A stretch of DNA of 58,672 bases from a virus. Positions 25,448 to 33,590 of the stretch are shown one piece after another. Positions within the stretch are counted from its first letter, which is position 1. Each line of letters starts with the position of its first letter. The position numbers and the translations under genes are program-made. The DNA lies in the IMG/VR virus record IMGVR_UViG_3300021440_000026, positions 1 to 58,672 of that record. One strand, given 5' to 3'. The notes below the pieces were generated by a model. It was not told the DNA's origin. It searched no databases and saw only the letters and a program-made list of their open reading frames with translations.

Positions 25448-25702
25448 CTATTCCTCAATTTTAAAAGTTAAATTTTCCATTTTGGCAAGCTGCTTTTTCA
25501 ACGACTGAATTTTTTTCTGGCGCATTTCCTCATCGCGGACTAGTGCTGTTTTTTTGGTTTTACACCATAGTGTGTCATCAAAAAAAACACCATAACCTTC
25601 TACTTTTAAATAACCAGATACATTGATCACGCCCGTTACTTTTTTGATGCCTTTTGTCAAAGCATAAGCAGTGAGATACACTGTTGTAAGTTCTTTGCGC
25701 AT
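25448..25702 (-). CDS. Hypothetical protein, tandem paralogue 2
   Basis: An 84-residue protein MRKELTTVYLTAYALTKGIK with the same C-terminal SLKKQLAKMENLTFKIEE as its neighbour. It is upstream of its paralogue and shares an overlapping boundary. The conserved C-terminal helix and KVTG segment are the clear common parts; the middle has diverged. Function unknown. Confidence 0.6.
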   Translation of the reverse strand: MRKELTTVYLTAYALTKGIKKVTGVINVSGYLKVEGYGVFFDDTLWCKTKKTALVRDEEMRQKKIQSLKKQLAKMENLTFKIEE

Positions 25703-25730
25703 TCTCTATCCTTGAATGTTGTTAAATATA

Positions 25731-26198
25731 CTAGAACGGGACGTCGCCGCTAAAATCATCCAAATCTGAAAAATTCGGCGCAGGACGCGCAGCAGTACTT
25801 TCAGGCTGACTACGTGGCACAGATTGGCTACGTTGCTGCGGTGCAGGTTGCTCATCGCCGCGTGGCTTTCCGTCTAGCATTTGCATCCTATCTGCAATTA
25901 TTTTTGTCGAATACCGCTCAATTCCTTCCTTGTCAGTGTATTTTTCCGTTTTCATTCTGCCAGAAATAAACACTTTTGATCCTTTTTTAAGGTGCTCGCT
26001 ACAAATTTCCGCAAGTTTCCCAAAAACGGTAATATTTACCCATTCCGTTGCATCTTGCTTTACTCCACTTTTATCCTTCCATGTTGATCCAACTGCTATA
26101 GGAAAATTAGCAATTGCATCGCCACTAGGCATAAATCTACATTCAACATCTTTACCGAGATTGCCAATAAAATTACACTGATTAAGATCGTTTGCCAT
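25731..26198 (-). CDS. ssb: Single-stranded DNA-binding protein
   Basis: The 155-residue protein has an OB-fold start MANDLNQCNFIGNLGKDVEC (about 1-20), a WVNITVFGKLAEICSEHLKKG segment (about 53-73) and KVFISGRMKTEKY. A Pro/Gln-rich linker leads to the acidic tip DDFSGDVPF, typical of bacterial SSB that recruits repair enzymes. It protects single-stranded DNA during replication and annealing recombination. It is co-directional with the Rad52-like and Gp157-like genes upstream. Confidence 0.92.
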   Translation of the reverse strand: MANDLNQCNFIGNLGKDVECRFMPSGDAIANFPIAVGSTWKDKSGVKQDATEWVNITVFGKLAEICSEHLKKGSKVFISGRMKTEKYTDKEGIERYSTKIIADRMQMLDGKPRGDEQPAPQQRSQSVPRSQPESTAARPAPNFSDLDDFSGDVPF

Positions 26199-26200
26199 AT

Positions 26201-26404
26201 TTAGTCCTTGTTTAATTTCAATTCAATAATCGCGTTTTTGAGCGATTCAATCGTCTCGCATCCGGGATTCTTTGTTGTTCTCCGCGCTATTGTTGCAATA
26301 GTTCCGTAGGCAATCCCAGAATGCTTTGATATTTTTCTCCAGCATTCTCCTTGCGGTTCCATTTTTATCAGCTCAGTAGCAACAAATTCATGGTCTTTAG
26401 TCAT
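26201..26404 (-). CDS. Small Cro-like HTH protein
   Basis: The 67-residue protein has CWRKISKHSGIAYGTIATIA (about 21-40), a typical helix-turn-helix (GIAYGTIATIARR: recognition helix), then TTKNPGCETIESLKNAI, the pattern of Cro or CI-type small DNA-binding proteins. It is probably a regulator of early genes. It lies directly before ssb. Upstream is a region with TTTTTTAGCGT and TATTAT, possibly a promoter. Confidence 0.6.
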   Translation of the reverse strand: MTKDHEFVATELIKMEPQGECWRKISKHSGIAYGTIATIARRTTKNPGCETIESLKNAIIELKLNKD

Positions 26405-26541
26405 GTATTCTTTCCCTTTCCAAAAACCATAATAATAGCATAGTTACGCTAAAAAATTGTTGTTTTTATGTGCAATTTATATTTTACGCCGCCTCCAACA
26501 TTACGGATTATTTTCTCTTCCATTTTTTTATATAATAAAAA

Positions 26542-27060
26542 TCAACCATTACTACAAAATTGCAATCCCATAAATTTTTCAAATGTTGGTCGATTTTCTG
26601 TCCTTTTAAGCGCAAGCCATTGTCTTGTTGCTTCAATATGTTTTTCAGAATATAAATCGGATACTCTCAATTTTCTTTTATTATTTTCCAAAAATTCAAT
26701 ATCTAAATGATGAATAGGAAACGTTGAATGCGAAGGATAACCGTCTTTGCAAAATACATGATCTTTTTCTGTAGCTACTTGCCACTCATGAAGATTCGAT
26801 GTGCTGTCTTCAAAAAATATCGGTACTATCCCAGTTTCTTTGTAGCCTCTAAGCGCAGACTGCATTGAAGATTGCCCGATATTTATTGCAACCACCCTAT
26901 CTTCAACAGTTTCGTACCTGTTCTTTACACGAACAACATCACCTATTTTTACAGGGCACGGATCAATCAGTTGAGATTCGCAGAGCAGCGCATGCCTAAC
27001 GTCTGCATACACCCCACCACAAATTTCACACTGGTATTCAACACTTATTATTGATTTCAT
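26542..27060 (-). CDS. Zinc-ribbon hypothetical protein
   Basis: Start ATG 27060 is preferred (GGAG 9 bases upstream); an upstream frame would overlap its neighbour by 34 bases. The 172-residue protein has YQCEICGGVYADVRHALLCES near residue 9 (CxxC and HxxxC, a zinc knuckle) and GDVVRVKNRYETVEDRVVAI, a beta pattern. C-terminal half is charged. I recognise the zinc knuckle but no family. Between its start and the HTH gene lies a 137-base gap with no convincing gene. Confidence 0.55.
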   Translation of the reverse strand: MKSIISVEYQCEICGGVYADVRHALLCESQLIDPCPVKIGDVVRVKNRYETVEDRVVAINIGQSSMQSALRGYKETGIVPIFFEDSTSNLHEWQVATEKDHVFCKDGYPSHSTFPIHHLDIEFLENNKRKLRVSDLYSEKHIEATRQWLALKRTENRPTFEKFMGLQFCSNG

Positions 27061-27386
27061 TCTTGCTCTCCTTGTGGCTGTGGCCTCCATAACTCTAATC
27101 CTTTCTTGTAGCCTATTTCATAGGGTTCATTGAGCCAATCAGAGTCGTAGTAACCTTTGTTATGTGTGTCTTTTTGCAACCCATTCCCAATACCTGATTC
27201 ATATGCGTCGCAAATCTTATAAATATTTGAAATGTATTCATCGGGCTTTTCTTGCGATAGCGCGGCACCGGATTTTTCAGCAGCTTCAATTTCTTTCAGC
27301 GTATCTTCAGCATCGCAATAATATGTTTCTTTATTGTTGGCAATTTCAGTAATAAATGCTTTCGCTATCTCAAGTGCTTTGTTCAT
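27057..27386 (-). CDS. Hypothetical early protein
   Basis: A 109-residue acidic protein starting MNKALEIAKAFITEIANNK, helical in the first half, ending GYKKGLELWRPQPQGEQE. Its ends overlap both neighbours by ATGA-type overlaps, so it is part of a translationally coupled set. No family recognised. Confidence 0.55.
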   Translation of the reverse strand: MNKALEIAKAFITEIANNKETYYCDAEDTLKEIEAAEKSGAALSQEKPDEYISNIYKICDAYESGIGNGLQKDTHNKGYYDSDWLNEPYEIGYKKGLELWRPQPQGEQE

Positions 27387-28024
27387 AGCTTCACCTCCAA
27401 AATTTTAAATTTCACAACCCAAACCCACGGGTTTAATTTCCACGAGCCTTTACCGTTAATTGATTCCCATAGATCGCGGTACCAGTCTTTTGGATTATCT
27501 CCGTCTGCCATATTCGGAAACGGGCAACCCTCCGCCATTGCATCGCCTCGGCTAATATCCTGCAAACGCTCAACGCTTACGCCTGTTATTTCGAGCGTTA
27601 TTCGGCTAGCGTCGCGTGGCATGTGAACAGAAGGTATGCGCCCAAAACGCGCACAAGGGCGCAAGGTTGCAGGGTAGTAATCTTGCTTACCTGATTCATT
27701 TTTATGCCACTCATTATCGTAAACAATGAACGCCTGGTCTCCATACCCTTCCATATCGCAGCCCCAGAAGGATTCACGTACCCAAAGACGATCGCCAATA
27801 AAAAATGGTTGAATAAAAGATTTGTCAATAGTGATCCCATTATTTGCTGCCCAGCTAACTTTCCCCTTAACAGATTTTTTCCCTGTACTATCTACCCACC
27901 GAATCAATTTCATATCTGGCTCCGTAGGCTGCGGTTTAATTACTCGCCTCATTTGCGTTTTCCGCTTCGCCAAAATAGCCTTGACCATTTCAGCATTAAA
28001 TATGATAGGACGTTCTTTAGTCAT
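27383..28024 (-). CDS. ASCH/PUA-like phage protein
   Basis: The 213-residue protein starts MTKERPIIFNAEMVKAILAKRKTQMRR and has GDRLWVRESFWG (about 82), IPSVHMPRDASRITLEITGV (about 140), VERLQDISRGDAMAEG and PWVWVVKFKILEVKL at the end. This pattern is very common in phages and prophages and belongs to the ASCH (PUA-like) fold, expected to bind RNA or modified nucleotides. Function unproven. It overlaps the upstream small gene and downstream gene. Confidence 0.75.
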   Translation of the reverse strand: MTKERPIIFNAEMVKAILAKRKTQMRRVIKPQPTEPDMKLIRWVDSTGKKSVKGKVSWAANNGITIDKSFIQPFFIGDRLWVRESFWGCDMEGYGDQAFIVYDNEWHKNESGKQDYYPATLRPCARFGRIPSVHMPRDASRITLEITGVSVERLQDISRGDAMAEGCPFPNMADGDNPKDWYRDLWESINGKGSWKLNPWVWVVKFKILEVKL

Positions 28025-28123
28025 TGCTTCCCCTTTGCTGCGGATAGAATTTCACGCGCACTAAATTCCCAAATTGCTGGCTATTGACGGGTCGATGTCG
28101 TCGTATGTGCCTTGTATGCTCAT
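28021..28123 (-). pseudogene. Very small gene broken by a single-base insertion
   Basis: The gene upstream ends in ATGA and the gene downstream begins in ATGA. Between these overlaps the stretch is 103 bases, one more than a multiple of three. The first frame reads MSIQGTYDDIDPSIASNLGI and stops; the second reads IWEFSAREILSAAKGKQ and ends exactly at the overlap with the next ATG. Removing one base in the CCAGCAATTTGGG region gives a 33-residue protein. A real frameshift or an indel error. Confidence 0.5.
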
Positions 28124-28344
28124 TTGTAAATATCCTTTGGTAAGTAGCTTATGTAATACTTCCCAAGCAATGGTTTTTTCCTTCGTTCAGAAAAATAAAT
28201 ATGCGTTTTCTTTGAATTTTTTATGCAAAATCCCACTCCAAAAATGCGAAGCCAGAAAACCCCTGTTGAATATGCTACCCATAAAATTCCAAAAACAACA
28301 ATGCTGAAATAGTTTACTTCAGAATATTTTTCATATAGTTTCAT
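28120..28344 (-). CDS. Small membrane protein
   Basis: A 74-residue protein [20 protein letters not shown] with one hydrophobic stretch (about 13-40, FSIVVFGILWVAYSTGVFWLRIFGVGFC) followed by a basic tail (KKTHIYFSERRKKPLLG). Likely one or two membrane spans with the basic tail in the cytoplasm. Start overlaps the RHH gene's stop (ATGA). No family recognised. Confidence 0.5.
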   Translation of the reverse strand: MKLYEKYSEVNYFSIVVFGILWVAYSTGVFWLRIFGVGFCIKNSKKTHIYFSERRKKPLLGKYYISYLPKDIYK

Positions 28345-28493
28345 TTTTTCATTCCCATTGCAATTTTTAATAAGTGTAGTATTTCTTCGGATAACTTACG
28401 ATCGTTTGCTTTTGCCATGCGCGTTAACTCTTCTCGCATGCCATCCTCAAATCGCAAGTTATAACGTTTTCTTTCGTCTTTTTTTGGCTTCAT
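28341..28493 (-). CDS. Arc/Mnt-like ribbon-helix-helix DNA-binding protein
   Basis: This 50-residue protein starts [20 protein letters not shown] and continues [21 protein letters not shown] basic N-terminus, a short strand (RYNLRF), a helix, and a second helix beginning DRKLSEEI fit the RHH repressor fold (Arc, Mnt). Probably a transcription regulator of the early operon. It overlaps both neighbours by ATGA, so translation is coupled. Confidence 0.65.
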   Translation of the reverse strand: MKPKKDERKRYNLRFEDGMREELTRMAKANDRKLSEEILHLLKIAMGMKK

Positions 28494-29125
28494 TTTGCAG
28501 GTAAAAAAGTAGGATCAAATGCCGCACGCTGCGTGTTTAACCATAATTCAGTCCATTCCAAAGCCAACTTTGAAAACGGACTTGTCTCTGGAGTATCACC
28601 TTTTTTAATACTTAAAAAGAACCTCTCAATAGGTCGTGATGAATTAGGCTTTAATGTTTCAAATGATTGATAATCTATTTTTGCGATATTAGCTAAAGAG
28701 CCAACTAAGCAAGTGCAATTACCCGTATAAGTTGATCCGTCAACGCGCCCATTTTTTATGGCATCAATCAATCCCGCAACCTCTCTAGGTGCGGAAGAAA
28801 GAACAGCCCATAAATCATCGCGAATTACTGTTAGCTCAGCACCACGCAGGTTAGCACCACGCAGGTCAGCACCACGCAGGTCAGCACCACTCAGGTCAGC
28901 ACCACTCAGGTTAGCACCACGCAGGTTAGCACCACGCAGGTCAGCACCACTCAGGTTAGCACCACGCAGGTTAGCACCACGCAGGTCAGCACCACTCAGG
29001 TTAGCACCACTCAGGTTAGCATTTGCTTTTAATGCCATCAACAATGTAATTTTTAATGAATTTTCTTCTGCATCATGTGCAAATAAAACGGAATTATTCC
29101 AACGGTGTTTAATTTCAATTTGCAT
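28490..29125 (-). CDS. Pentapeptide-repeat protein
   Basis: The 211-residue protein has a short N-terminus (1-35), then about 13 tandem pentapeptides of the form A(N/D)LxG between residues 33 and 100, then a 110-residue C-terminal domain with no repeats ([20 protein letters not shown]...). Such proteins form a right-handed beta-helix; some mimic DNA. The C-terminal domain is unusual in being as long as the repeats. It starts 40 bases below a promoter. Confidence 0.75.
   Translation of the reverse strand: MQIEIKHRWNNSVLFAHDAEENSLKITLLMALKANANLSGANLSGADLRGANLRGANLSGADLRGANLRGANLSGADLSGADLRGADLRGANLRGAELTVIRDDLWAVLSSAPREVAGLIDAIKNGRVDGSTYTGNCTCLVGSLANIAKIDYQSFETLKPNSSRPIERFFLSIKKGDTPETSPFSKLALEWTELWLNTQRAAFDPTFLPAK
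28836..29020 (-). repeat. 15-bp tandem repeats coding the pentapeptides
   Basis: About a dozen copies of a 15-base unit of the type GCACCACGCAGGTYA (+ strand) with mostly one-base variations (CGC/CTC, TTA/TCA). The near-identity of the DNA units suggests recent copy-number change by recombination or slippage rather than old divergent repeats. Confidence 0.8.
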
Positions 29126-29167
29126 TTAATTTTCCTTTAAAGTTTATGTCTAAGTGGCATAAATACG

Positions 29168-29196
29168 ATTATATTCTTCCTTCAAAATTCGCGCAA
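29168..29196 (-). promoter_or_regulatory. Leftward promoter (TTGCGC-N17-TATAAT)
   Basis: On the - strand TTGCGC (29196-29191) and TATAAT (29173-29168) are 17 bases apart. It would start a transcript about 35-45 bases before the pentapeptide-repeat gene and continue through the overlapping small genes. The -35 is the same as that of the + strand promoter at 40069. Confidence 0.7.
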
Positions 29197-29199
29197 CGG

Positions 29200-29385
29200 T
29201 TATTTGTTCATTGTTGCGGAAATGGCTTCTTGCGCTTTCTTGGCGATTTGCTCTAGCACGTCTCCACGCAAATACCATAGTTTCCAAAGGCGTTTAACCT
29301 CCGCAGCAAGCACTTTCTCCTGCTTGCTTGCATGCGCTGAATTAGCCATGTCCATTGCTTGTTGTAGCGTCATTTCATTTGTCAT
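29200..29385 (-). CDS. Small helical hypothetical protein
   Basis: A 61-residue protein MTNEMTLQQAMDMANSAHAS, followed by KQEKVLAAEVKRLWKLWYLR. Mostly helical, with two Trp-rich basic helices. It overlaps the upstream gene by ATGA. No family recognised. Confidence 0.5.
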   Translation of the reverse strand: MTNEMTLQQAMDMANSAHASKQEKVLAAEVKRLWKLWYLRGDVLEQIAKKAQEAISATMNK

Positions 29386-29546
29386 CTATCACTCTTAAAA
29401 ACAATCTGCTCGTTCTTTTCCCTTTGCATATCTCGAAGTTCCCATCCAAGCATCCGCCGAACTTCTTTTTGGCTTGGTGGCGGCTTGCGTTCTTTGTTAC
29501 GCTGATTCATATATTCGCGCACTGCTTCTTTCGTTGTTGCGGGCAT
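29382..29546 (-). CDS. Small basic hypothetical protein
   Basis: A 54-residue protein MPATTKEAVREYMNQRNKER, then KPPPSQKEVRRMLGWELRDM and a short charged tail. PSQKEVRRMLGWEL looks like a helix-turn-helix-like segment (similar to small phage proteins with PPSxxEVRRxLGWxL). Likely nucleic-acid binding. It ends in an ATGA overlap. A CGGAGATC ribosome site precedes it. Confidence 0.55.
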   Translation of the reverse strand: MPATTKEAVREYMNQRNKERKPPPSQKEVRRMLGWELRDMQREKNEQIVFKSDR

Positions 29547-29593
29547 GATGATCTCCGGTAAACTTCGATGGTGACTACACTTCTTTTATACGC

Positions 29594-30232
29594 CTAATTT
29601 TGCTTTCTTTCAATCAAAACCCACAAATTATCTTTTCGTGCTTTCCGTTCAATTAGCTGAATTCCGCCATTATTTTTTTGCCTCCCATGGACAAGAATCC
29701 ATTTTTTGTTTTTTGCAAAAACCTCATAACAACCATCTGTTAAATTTTTTGTTACAATATAAACTTTTTCACCAGATATATTTTTCTTATTTCTTACATT
29801 TATAGAAATTTGTAATTGATTGTCGATTTTATCAAGCAGCTCCGTGAAGTCAGAGCCTTTGTTGCGCTCTTTATCATTCAGAATTTTCCGCAAAGTTTTT
29901 CTGTACGATTGGAAAGCATATCTTTTTGCAAGGTCAAATCTGCGAAACCATACGCAGTCATCGAGAGTGAATACAGGATATTTTGTTTTATTTTTCCACG
30001 TCTTGCCAAATTTCACACCACGCATAAACTCACGAGTCACCTTGTTGGGTGCTTTCTTTAGTTCAAAGTCCTCGTAAAGATGTTCAGGCGCGATAAAATC
30101 TTTCTCCCCTGTTTCAACGTCAACGCACCTAATGTGACGCATTATTGGGTCAGGGTAAATTTTTACAGCACGCACACCTTCAAAACTGAAAAACATCTCG
30201 GTGTAGAGGATTTTGTGTATTTTTTTAGGCAT
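29594..30232 (-). CDS. Hypothetical early protein
   Basis: A 212-residue basic protein MPKKIHKILYTEMFFSFEGV, with VKIYPDPIMRHIRCVDVETG near residue 25 and a Lys-rich middle. The C-terminus (about 150-212) has beta-like KVYIVTKNLTDGCYEVFA and ends with LIERKARKDNLWVLIERKQN. No family recognised; the basic composition hints at nucleic acid binding. Confidence 0.5.
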   Translation of the reverse strand: MPKKIHKILYTEMFFSFEGVRAVKIYPDPIMRHIRCVDVETGEKDFIAPEHLYEDFELKKAPNKVTREFMRGVKFGKTWKNKTKYPVFTLDDCVWFRRFDLAKRYAFQSYRKTLRKILNDKERNKGSDFTELLDKIDNQLQISINVRNKKNISGEKVYIVTKNLTDGCYEVFAKNKKWILVHGRQKNNGGIQLIERKARKDNLWVLIERKQN

Positions 30233-30240
30233 GTTATTCC

Positions 30241-31308
30241 TTAGTAATTAACTGAAACATTAGGCACTTTTCCGTTTGCAATCAACTTAATGCACTCCAT
30301 TGCAACATCCGCATCAATTCCGCCATGAACTAAAGCATCTAGCGCATCCTTGTTGATTTTGCGCTTATAATTCTGATTAGCCTCACGCTTCTTTTGTTCT
30401 GCTGCTGCCGCCTCTGCTTCGCGAAATACGCGCTCCTGCTCACGTTTTACGGCATCTTCTGCGTCTTGTTTAGCTTTGCGTGCTGCCTCAATCTTATCTT
30501 GTTCTGCTTTTTTCTCAGCATCCAGTCGTGCCCGCTCTGCCTGTTCCGCTGCCAATTTTAATTGCAGTTCGCGACGTTCCGCATCTTCGCGTTGTTGGCG
30601 TGCTGCTGCTTCGGCGTTGGCTAGTGCAATACGTGCTTTCTCTGCTTCCGCCGCCGCTTTAATTTCTGCATCTTTGATTGCTTTATCTGCGGCTGCTTTG
30701 GCAATAGCATCATCACGGTCTTTCTGTGCGCGTGCTTCTACTTCTTCTCGGAGCCGTTTTAATTCTGCCGCTTCAGCTTCCGATTTTAACGCGTCAGCAA
30801 TTAGCATTTTTAATGCTTGAATTGTGGCATCCTTGACCTTTGCAGCATCCGCAACAAACTCACTCCACGAATCATCAATCAATATTGATTCGGCTTGCTG
30901 CAATGCTTTTTGATGATCTTCAGAGCCACCAACACTGCATGCAAGCATTCCAAGTGCCGCCAATCTGTCTTTTATTACGCTTACACGATCAGTTTCCCGT
31001 TGTTCAATCTCATCGATTTTCACTTGATGCACTGCAATCATAGCTTCAATACGTGATTCAATCTGTTGTGCTTCCGCATCAACAGCGCGTCCTAGTCGTA
31101 AAAATTCTGCTTTTTCAGATTTTCTGGCTTTTTCAAGCGCGCCTTTAGTTTGCCGTAATTTATAAACCCAGCTTCGCGCTTCTTTGTTTCCGATCTTCGA
31201 TTCGTAATCGAATGCTAATTGCGAATTAGTTTTTTCTGCTTCTGCAAGCTCTGCGTAAAATGGCTTGTAAGCTACGATTGCCGATTCTTTTTCAGTTAAT
31301 AGTTCCAT
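30241..31308 (-). CDS. Long coiled-coil protein of the recombination module
   Basis: The 355-residue protein is nearly all helix. Residues 1-160 are mixed; 165-320 are a highly charged E/A/K/R coiled coil similar to TolA-type spacers; the last 35 residues (KINKDALDALVHGGIDADVAMECIKLIANGKV) look like a small helical domain. In other phages a coiled-coil gene of this kind sits next to Rad52- or Erf-type annealing genes. It may assist recombination or bridge DNA. No enzymatic motif. Confidence 0.5.
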   Translation of the reverse strand: MELLTEKESAIVAYKPFYAELAEAEKTNSQLAFDYESKIGNKEARSWVYKLRQTKGALEKARKSEKAEFLRLGRAVDAEAQQIESRIEAMIAVHQVKIDEIEQRETDRVSVIKDRLAALGMLACSVGGSEDHQKALQQAESILIDDSWSEFVADAAKVKDATIQALKMLIADALKSEAEAAELKRLREEVEARAQKDRDDAIAKAAADKAIKDAEIKAAAEAEKARIALANAEAAARQQREDAERRELQLKLAAEQAERARLDAEKKAEQDKIEAARKAKQDAEDAVKREQERVFREAEAAAAEQKKREANQNYKRKINKDALDALVHGGIDADVAMECIKLIANGKVPNVSVNY

Positions 31309-31337
31309 GTATTTTCCTTAATAAAAAAAACTAAAAA

Positions 31338-31613
31338 TTAAGCACTTAATGCTTCCGCTTTTAAAGCTGCATAACTTACAGAATCTAATGCGCTGTCTTC
31401 GTGATAATTTTTTGTTTTCCACTGACGCACATCCTTTAGAAGCTGCATAAATAGCCATCCTTCTGCCTCTGTTAAGGTGCATGATGTAATCGTGTTAAAC
31501 GCAGCAATAGTCTTTGCCATGCTGCGCTCGCCTTGCGGGCTATCGTATTGTTTTGCCCGATCTTGTTGTATTTTCTTTGCGTTATCCAAAAACTCTGTTG
31601 ATGTTTTCATCAT
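31338..31613 (-). CDS. DUF6378-like phage protein
   Basis: The 91-residue protein has RAKQYDSPQGERSMAKTIAA (about 19-38), LTEAEGWLFMQLLKDVRQW and SYAALKAEALSA at the end. This pattern is common in phages near recombination genes. Function unknown to me. It starts with ATGATG after the Gp157-like gene and belongs to the same leftward set. Confidence 0.7.
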   Translation of the reverse strand: MMKTSTEFLDNAKKIQQDRAKQYDSPQGERSMAKTIAAFNTITSCTLTEAEGWLFMQLLKDVRQWKTKNYHEDSALDSVSYAALKAEALSA

Positions 31614-31618
31614 GCGTT

Positions 31619-32119
31619 TTATTTTAAATTTAATCGTTGAGATTGAACAAGGCGTGCACCTTGCACTTCAAAACCATCTTGTAGAGCTTTCTTAATCAAC
31701 ATTTTGTCTGGCACAGGAACTGGCGGCTTTGGTTCCGGTGTGCGCATGTAATCTACTGACAACAATGCTTCTTCGTACACGTCAACGGAAGGCGGGTTAT
31801 TTTTGATGGAAATTTCAAAATCTGCGCAACTAATTTCTTTCACTTTTGCAATCTGCATGCACGTTAAAACGTATTTTTCTAATGCCTCTCTACGTTTTTT
31901 AACAGAAGAAAGTCGCTCCTGCATTTCCTCAATACGTTTTTTAATGCCATTCTCTAACATTTCATGGTTTTTAATAACATAAGCACAATTCTGCGCTTTC
32001 ACTTCCAACGGATATGACTCCGCTTCAAGCGTATCCGCAAATGTTGTTTCGTCCAAGTCTAAATTTGATAATTTTTCTACTAAAGCGCGATGTTCAATCG
32101 CAACGATAAATAAACTCAT
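31619..32119 (-). CDS. Siphovirus Gp157-like protein
   Basis: The 166-residue protein is helical with a heptad-like middle (KKRIEEMQERLSSVKKRREALEKYV, about 60-85), then EISIKNNPPSVDVYEEALLSVDYMR near residue 100 and ALQDGFEVQGARLVQSQRL at the end. The KxNPPSV motif and the final GARLVQ are typical of the Gp157 family, which occurs beside phage annealing recombinases. It overlaps the Rad52-like gene (ATGA). Confidence 0.75.
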   Translation of the reverse strand: MSLFIVAIEHRALVEKLSNLDLDETTFADTLEAESYPLEVKAQNCAYVIKNHEMLENGIKKRIEEMQERLSSVKKRREALEKYVLTCMQIAKVKEISCADFEISIKNNPPSVDVYEEALLSVDYMRTPEPKPPVPVPDKMLIKKALQDGFEVQGARLVQSQRLNLK

Positions 32120-32814
32120 GATTTTGCCTTTTCAATTTTTTGGAGAAGAAGTGATTTTATTTGCTTGTACGCCGTAATCGGCGTTTCCGCTAATGATGTT
32201 ATTTCTGCAGAAAACGAATCAGATAAATATTTCATAAGCCCCGCCTTATCTGCATTGGCTTGCGTCATTAAATCTGATAATTCTGTTTGCTGGTCGACTG
32301 TTAAAAAAACAATTTGCTTTTCTTGTGTTGGTTTTGTTTCTGGTTGCGGCAAATGCAGATCACCTTTATGCCACAAATCAAGCGCAGCACCAAACCTCAT
32401 AGCCGCATTCCGTAGAGCATCGCCAATCGATTCCTTGATCGCGTCCCCGCCAGACTTTCCGTCAGGGTGCCCGTATCCAAGTCTAGTAACTCCACAAACT
32501 GTTAACCTAATCCAAAGCCCGCCATTACTGTCCAGTTTGGGAAGCCCTGTTTGTTGGTCAAATGCAACTGGTTCCCAAAACCACGATTCGTCGCAATCCA
32601 AAAGCCTATCTGTTAATGCGGCGTGTCCAACATAATTCAAGTGGACGACATCTTTATGGTGCCATCCACCACATTCTTGGCACCTAATGCCTTTTCTGTA
32701 GTCGGCTTTTACCTCATCAGTTTGCGACTTTGTGGGTTTTGGTAATTTATTTATTAGTTTTTTATCAAATTCTTTTCGTAATAAAGCTAATCCCAATTTT
32801 TTTCTTTCTTCCAC
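32116..32814 (-). CDS. Rad52-like single-strand annealing protein
   Basis: The 232-residue protein starts with GTG. A central block, VGHAALTDRLLDCDESWFW (about 56), GGLWIRLTVCGVTRLGYGH (about 98) and IKESIGDALRNAAMRFGAALDLW (about 127-149), is the Rad52-like fold seen in Sak-type phage recombinases (the DALxxAxxRFG helix is the conserved part). A Cys pair near residue 45 (CQECGGWHH) may bind zinc. It anneals homologous strands with SSB. An adjacent small gene and Gp157-like gene complete the set. Confidence 0.75.
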   Translation of the reverse strand: MEERKKLGLALLRKEFDKKLINKLPKPTKSQTDEVKADYRKGIRCQECGGWHHKDVVHLNYVGHAALTDRLLDCDESWFWEPVAFDQQTGLPKLDSNGGLWIRLTVCGVTRLGYGHPDGKSGGDAIKESIGDALRNAAMRFGAALDLWHKGDLHLPQPETKPTQEKQIVFLTVDQQTELSDLMTQANADKAGLMKYLSDSFSAEITSLAETPITAYKQIKSLLLQKIEKAKS

Positions 32815-32823
32815 GGTATTTCC

Positions 32824-32961
32824 TCAAAATGGTAAGGTTTCTAAATCTTGCTTACTATACTTAAACTCGACAATTTCTTCAGTCGGTATGCATTGGCTAT
32901 TAGCGTTTTCTTGCTCTTCTTTTTCTTGCATTTCAAAAACAAACTGACCAATTTTGCTCAT
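32824..32961 (-). CDS. Small acidic protein before the Rad52-like gene
   Basis: A 45-residue protein MSKIGQFVFEMQEKEEQENA, then NSQCIPTEEIVEFKYSKQDL and ETLPF. It has a good ribosome site (GGAGAATAAA). Its stop is 10 bases before the GTG of the Rad52-like gene. The FVFEMQEKEEQE helix and C-terminal ETLPF tail look like protein-interaction elements. Function unknown. Confidence 0.6.
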   Translation of the reverse strand: MSKIGQFVFEMQEKEEQENANSQCIPTEEIVEFKYSKQDLETLPF

Positions 32962-32979
32962 TTTATTCTCCGTTATGTG

Positions 32980-33213
32980 TTATACGTTATATATCTCAAA
33001 TAGAATTTGTAATTCTACACCCTGTTTTTTTGCATTTACTCTGTAAAAATTCTTAAAAAGTGATGTGCCGATCTTTTCAATGGATTTGATTTTAAATTCA
33101 TGCTCCAACAATTTATCAACAATTTTTTGTTTGTCATCGACCAACCCAAAATCCACAACCGTGCTGAATTCTGCTTTTTGGCAAAATGATAATAATTCTT
33201 CTCGCAATCCCAT
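32980..33213 (-). CDS. Hypothetical early protein
   Basis: A 77-residue protein MGLREELLSFCQKAEFSTVV, then KQKIVDKLLEHEFKIKSIEK. Mixed helix and strand. No family recognised. Ribosome site GGAAGGAATA is good. Part of the leftward early set. Confidence 0.5.
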   Translation of the reverse strand: MGLREELLSFCQKAEFSTVVDFGLVDDKQKIVDKLLEHEFKIKSIEKIGTSLFKNFYRVNAKKQGVELQILFEIYNV

Positions 33214-33222
33214 TATTCCTTC

Positions 33223-33590
33223 CTATTCGTTTAATAAAATATAATCAGTTGCAAAAATATCTTCCTCTGTAAAATGAGGGGACGCGAGCATGTTTTTGCT
33301 ATTAAACCAAGATATTTGTGTTACTCCTTTTCTTCCCCGCATAAAACCAAATCCAGTTTTCTTGTAATGAGCAATCGCCATTTCTAGTGTTACTGGTTCT
33401 ATGTATTCTTGCCAGTCGGAAGGGTATAAAAATTCCCGCGACGTTTCAATACCCTCATTCGTTACCAAATTACCATCTACTAGATGTAAGTACTTAAATT
33501 TTATGATATTTTATCACTGATACAACTAATCTTCTTCCCTTCAACTAACGCCTTGTAAATCTCCTCAACATTTTCATACGGCTTACTCAT
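33223..33590 (-). pseudogene. Frame-broken member of the 43.4-44.2 kb paralogous family
   Basis: A strong AAGGAG site and ATG (33590) start MSKPYENVEEIYKALVEGKK, which stops after 29 residues. Shifting by one base gives an ORF with KFKYLHLVDGNLVTNEG and a C-terminus FTEEDIFATDYILLNE. The two pieces together have 368 bases, one short of a multiple of three; an extra A in GATAAAATATC restores one frame. The product would match the plan of 43794-44186 (LLDNGEKL, ...FTEDDLSAKDYELL). Mutation, indel error or frameshifting. Confidence 0.6.

Noticed and set aside
28836-29020. A CRISPR array
   Set aside because: The 15-base units are contiguous without spacers and encode pentapeptides.
28758-29129. 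A 123-codon antisense frame made of repeats
   Set aside because: It is the reverse strand of the pentapeptide repeats.
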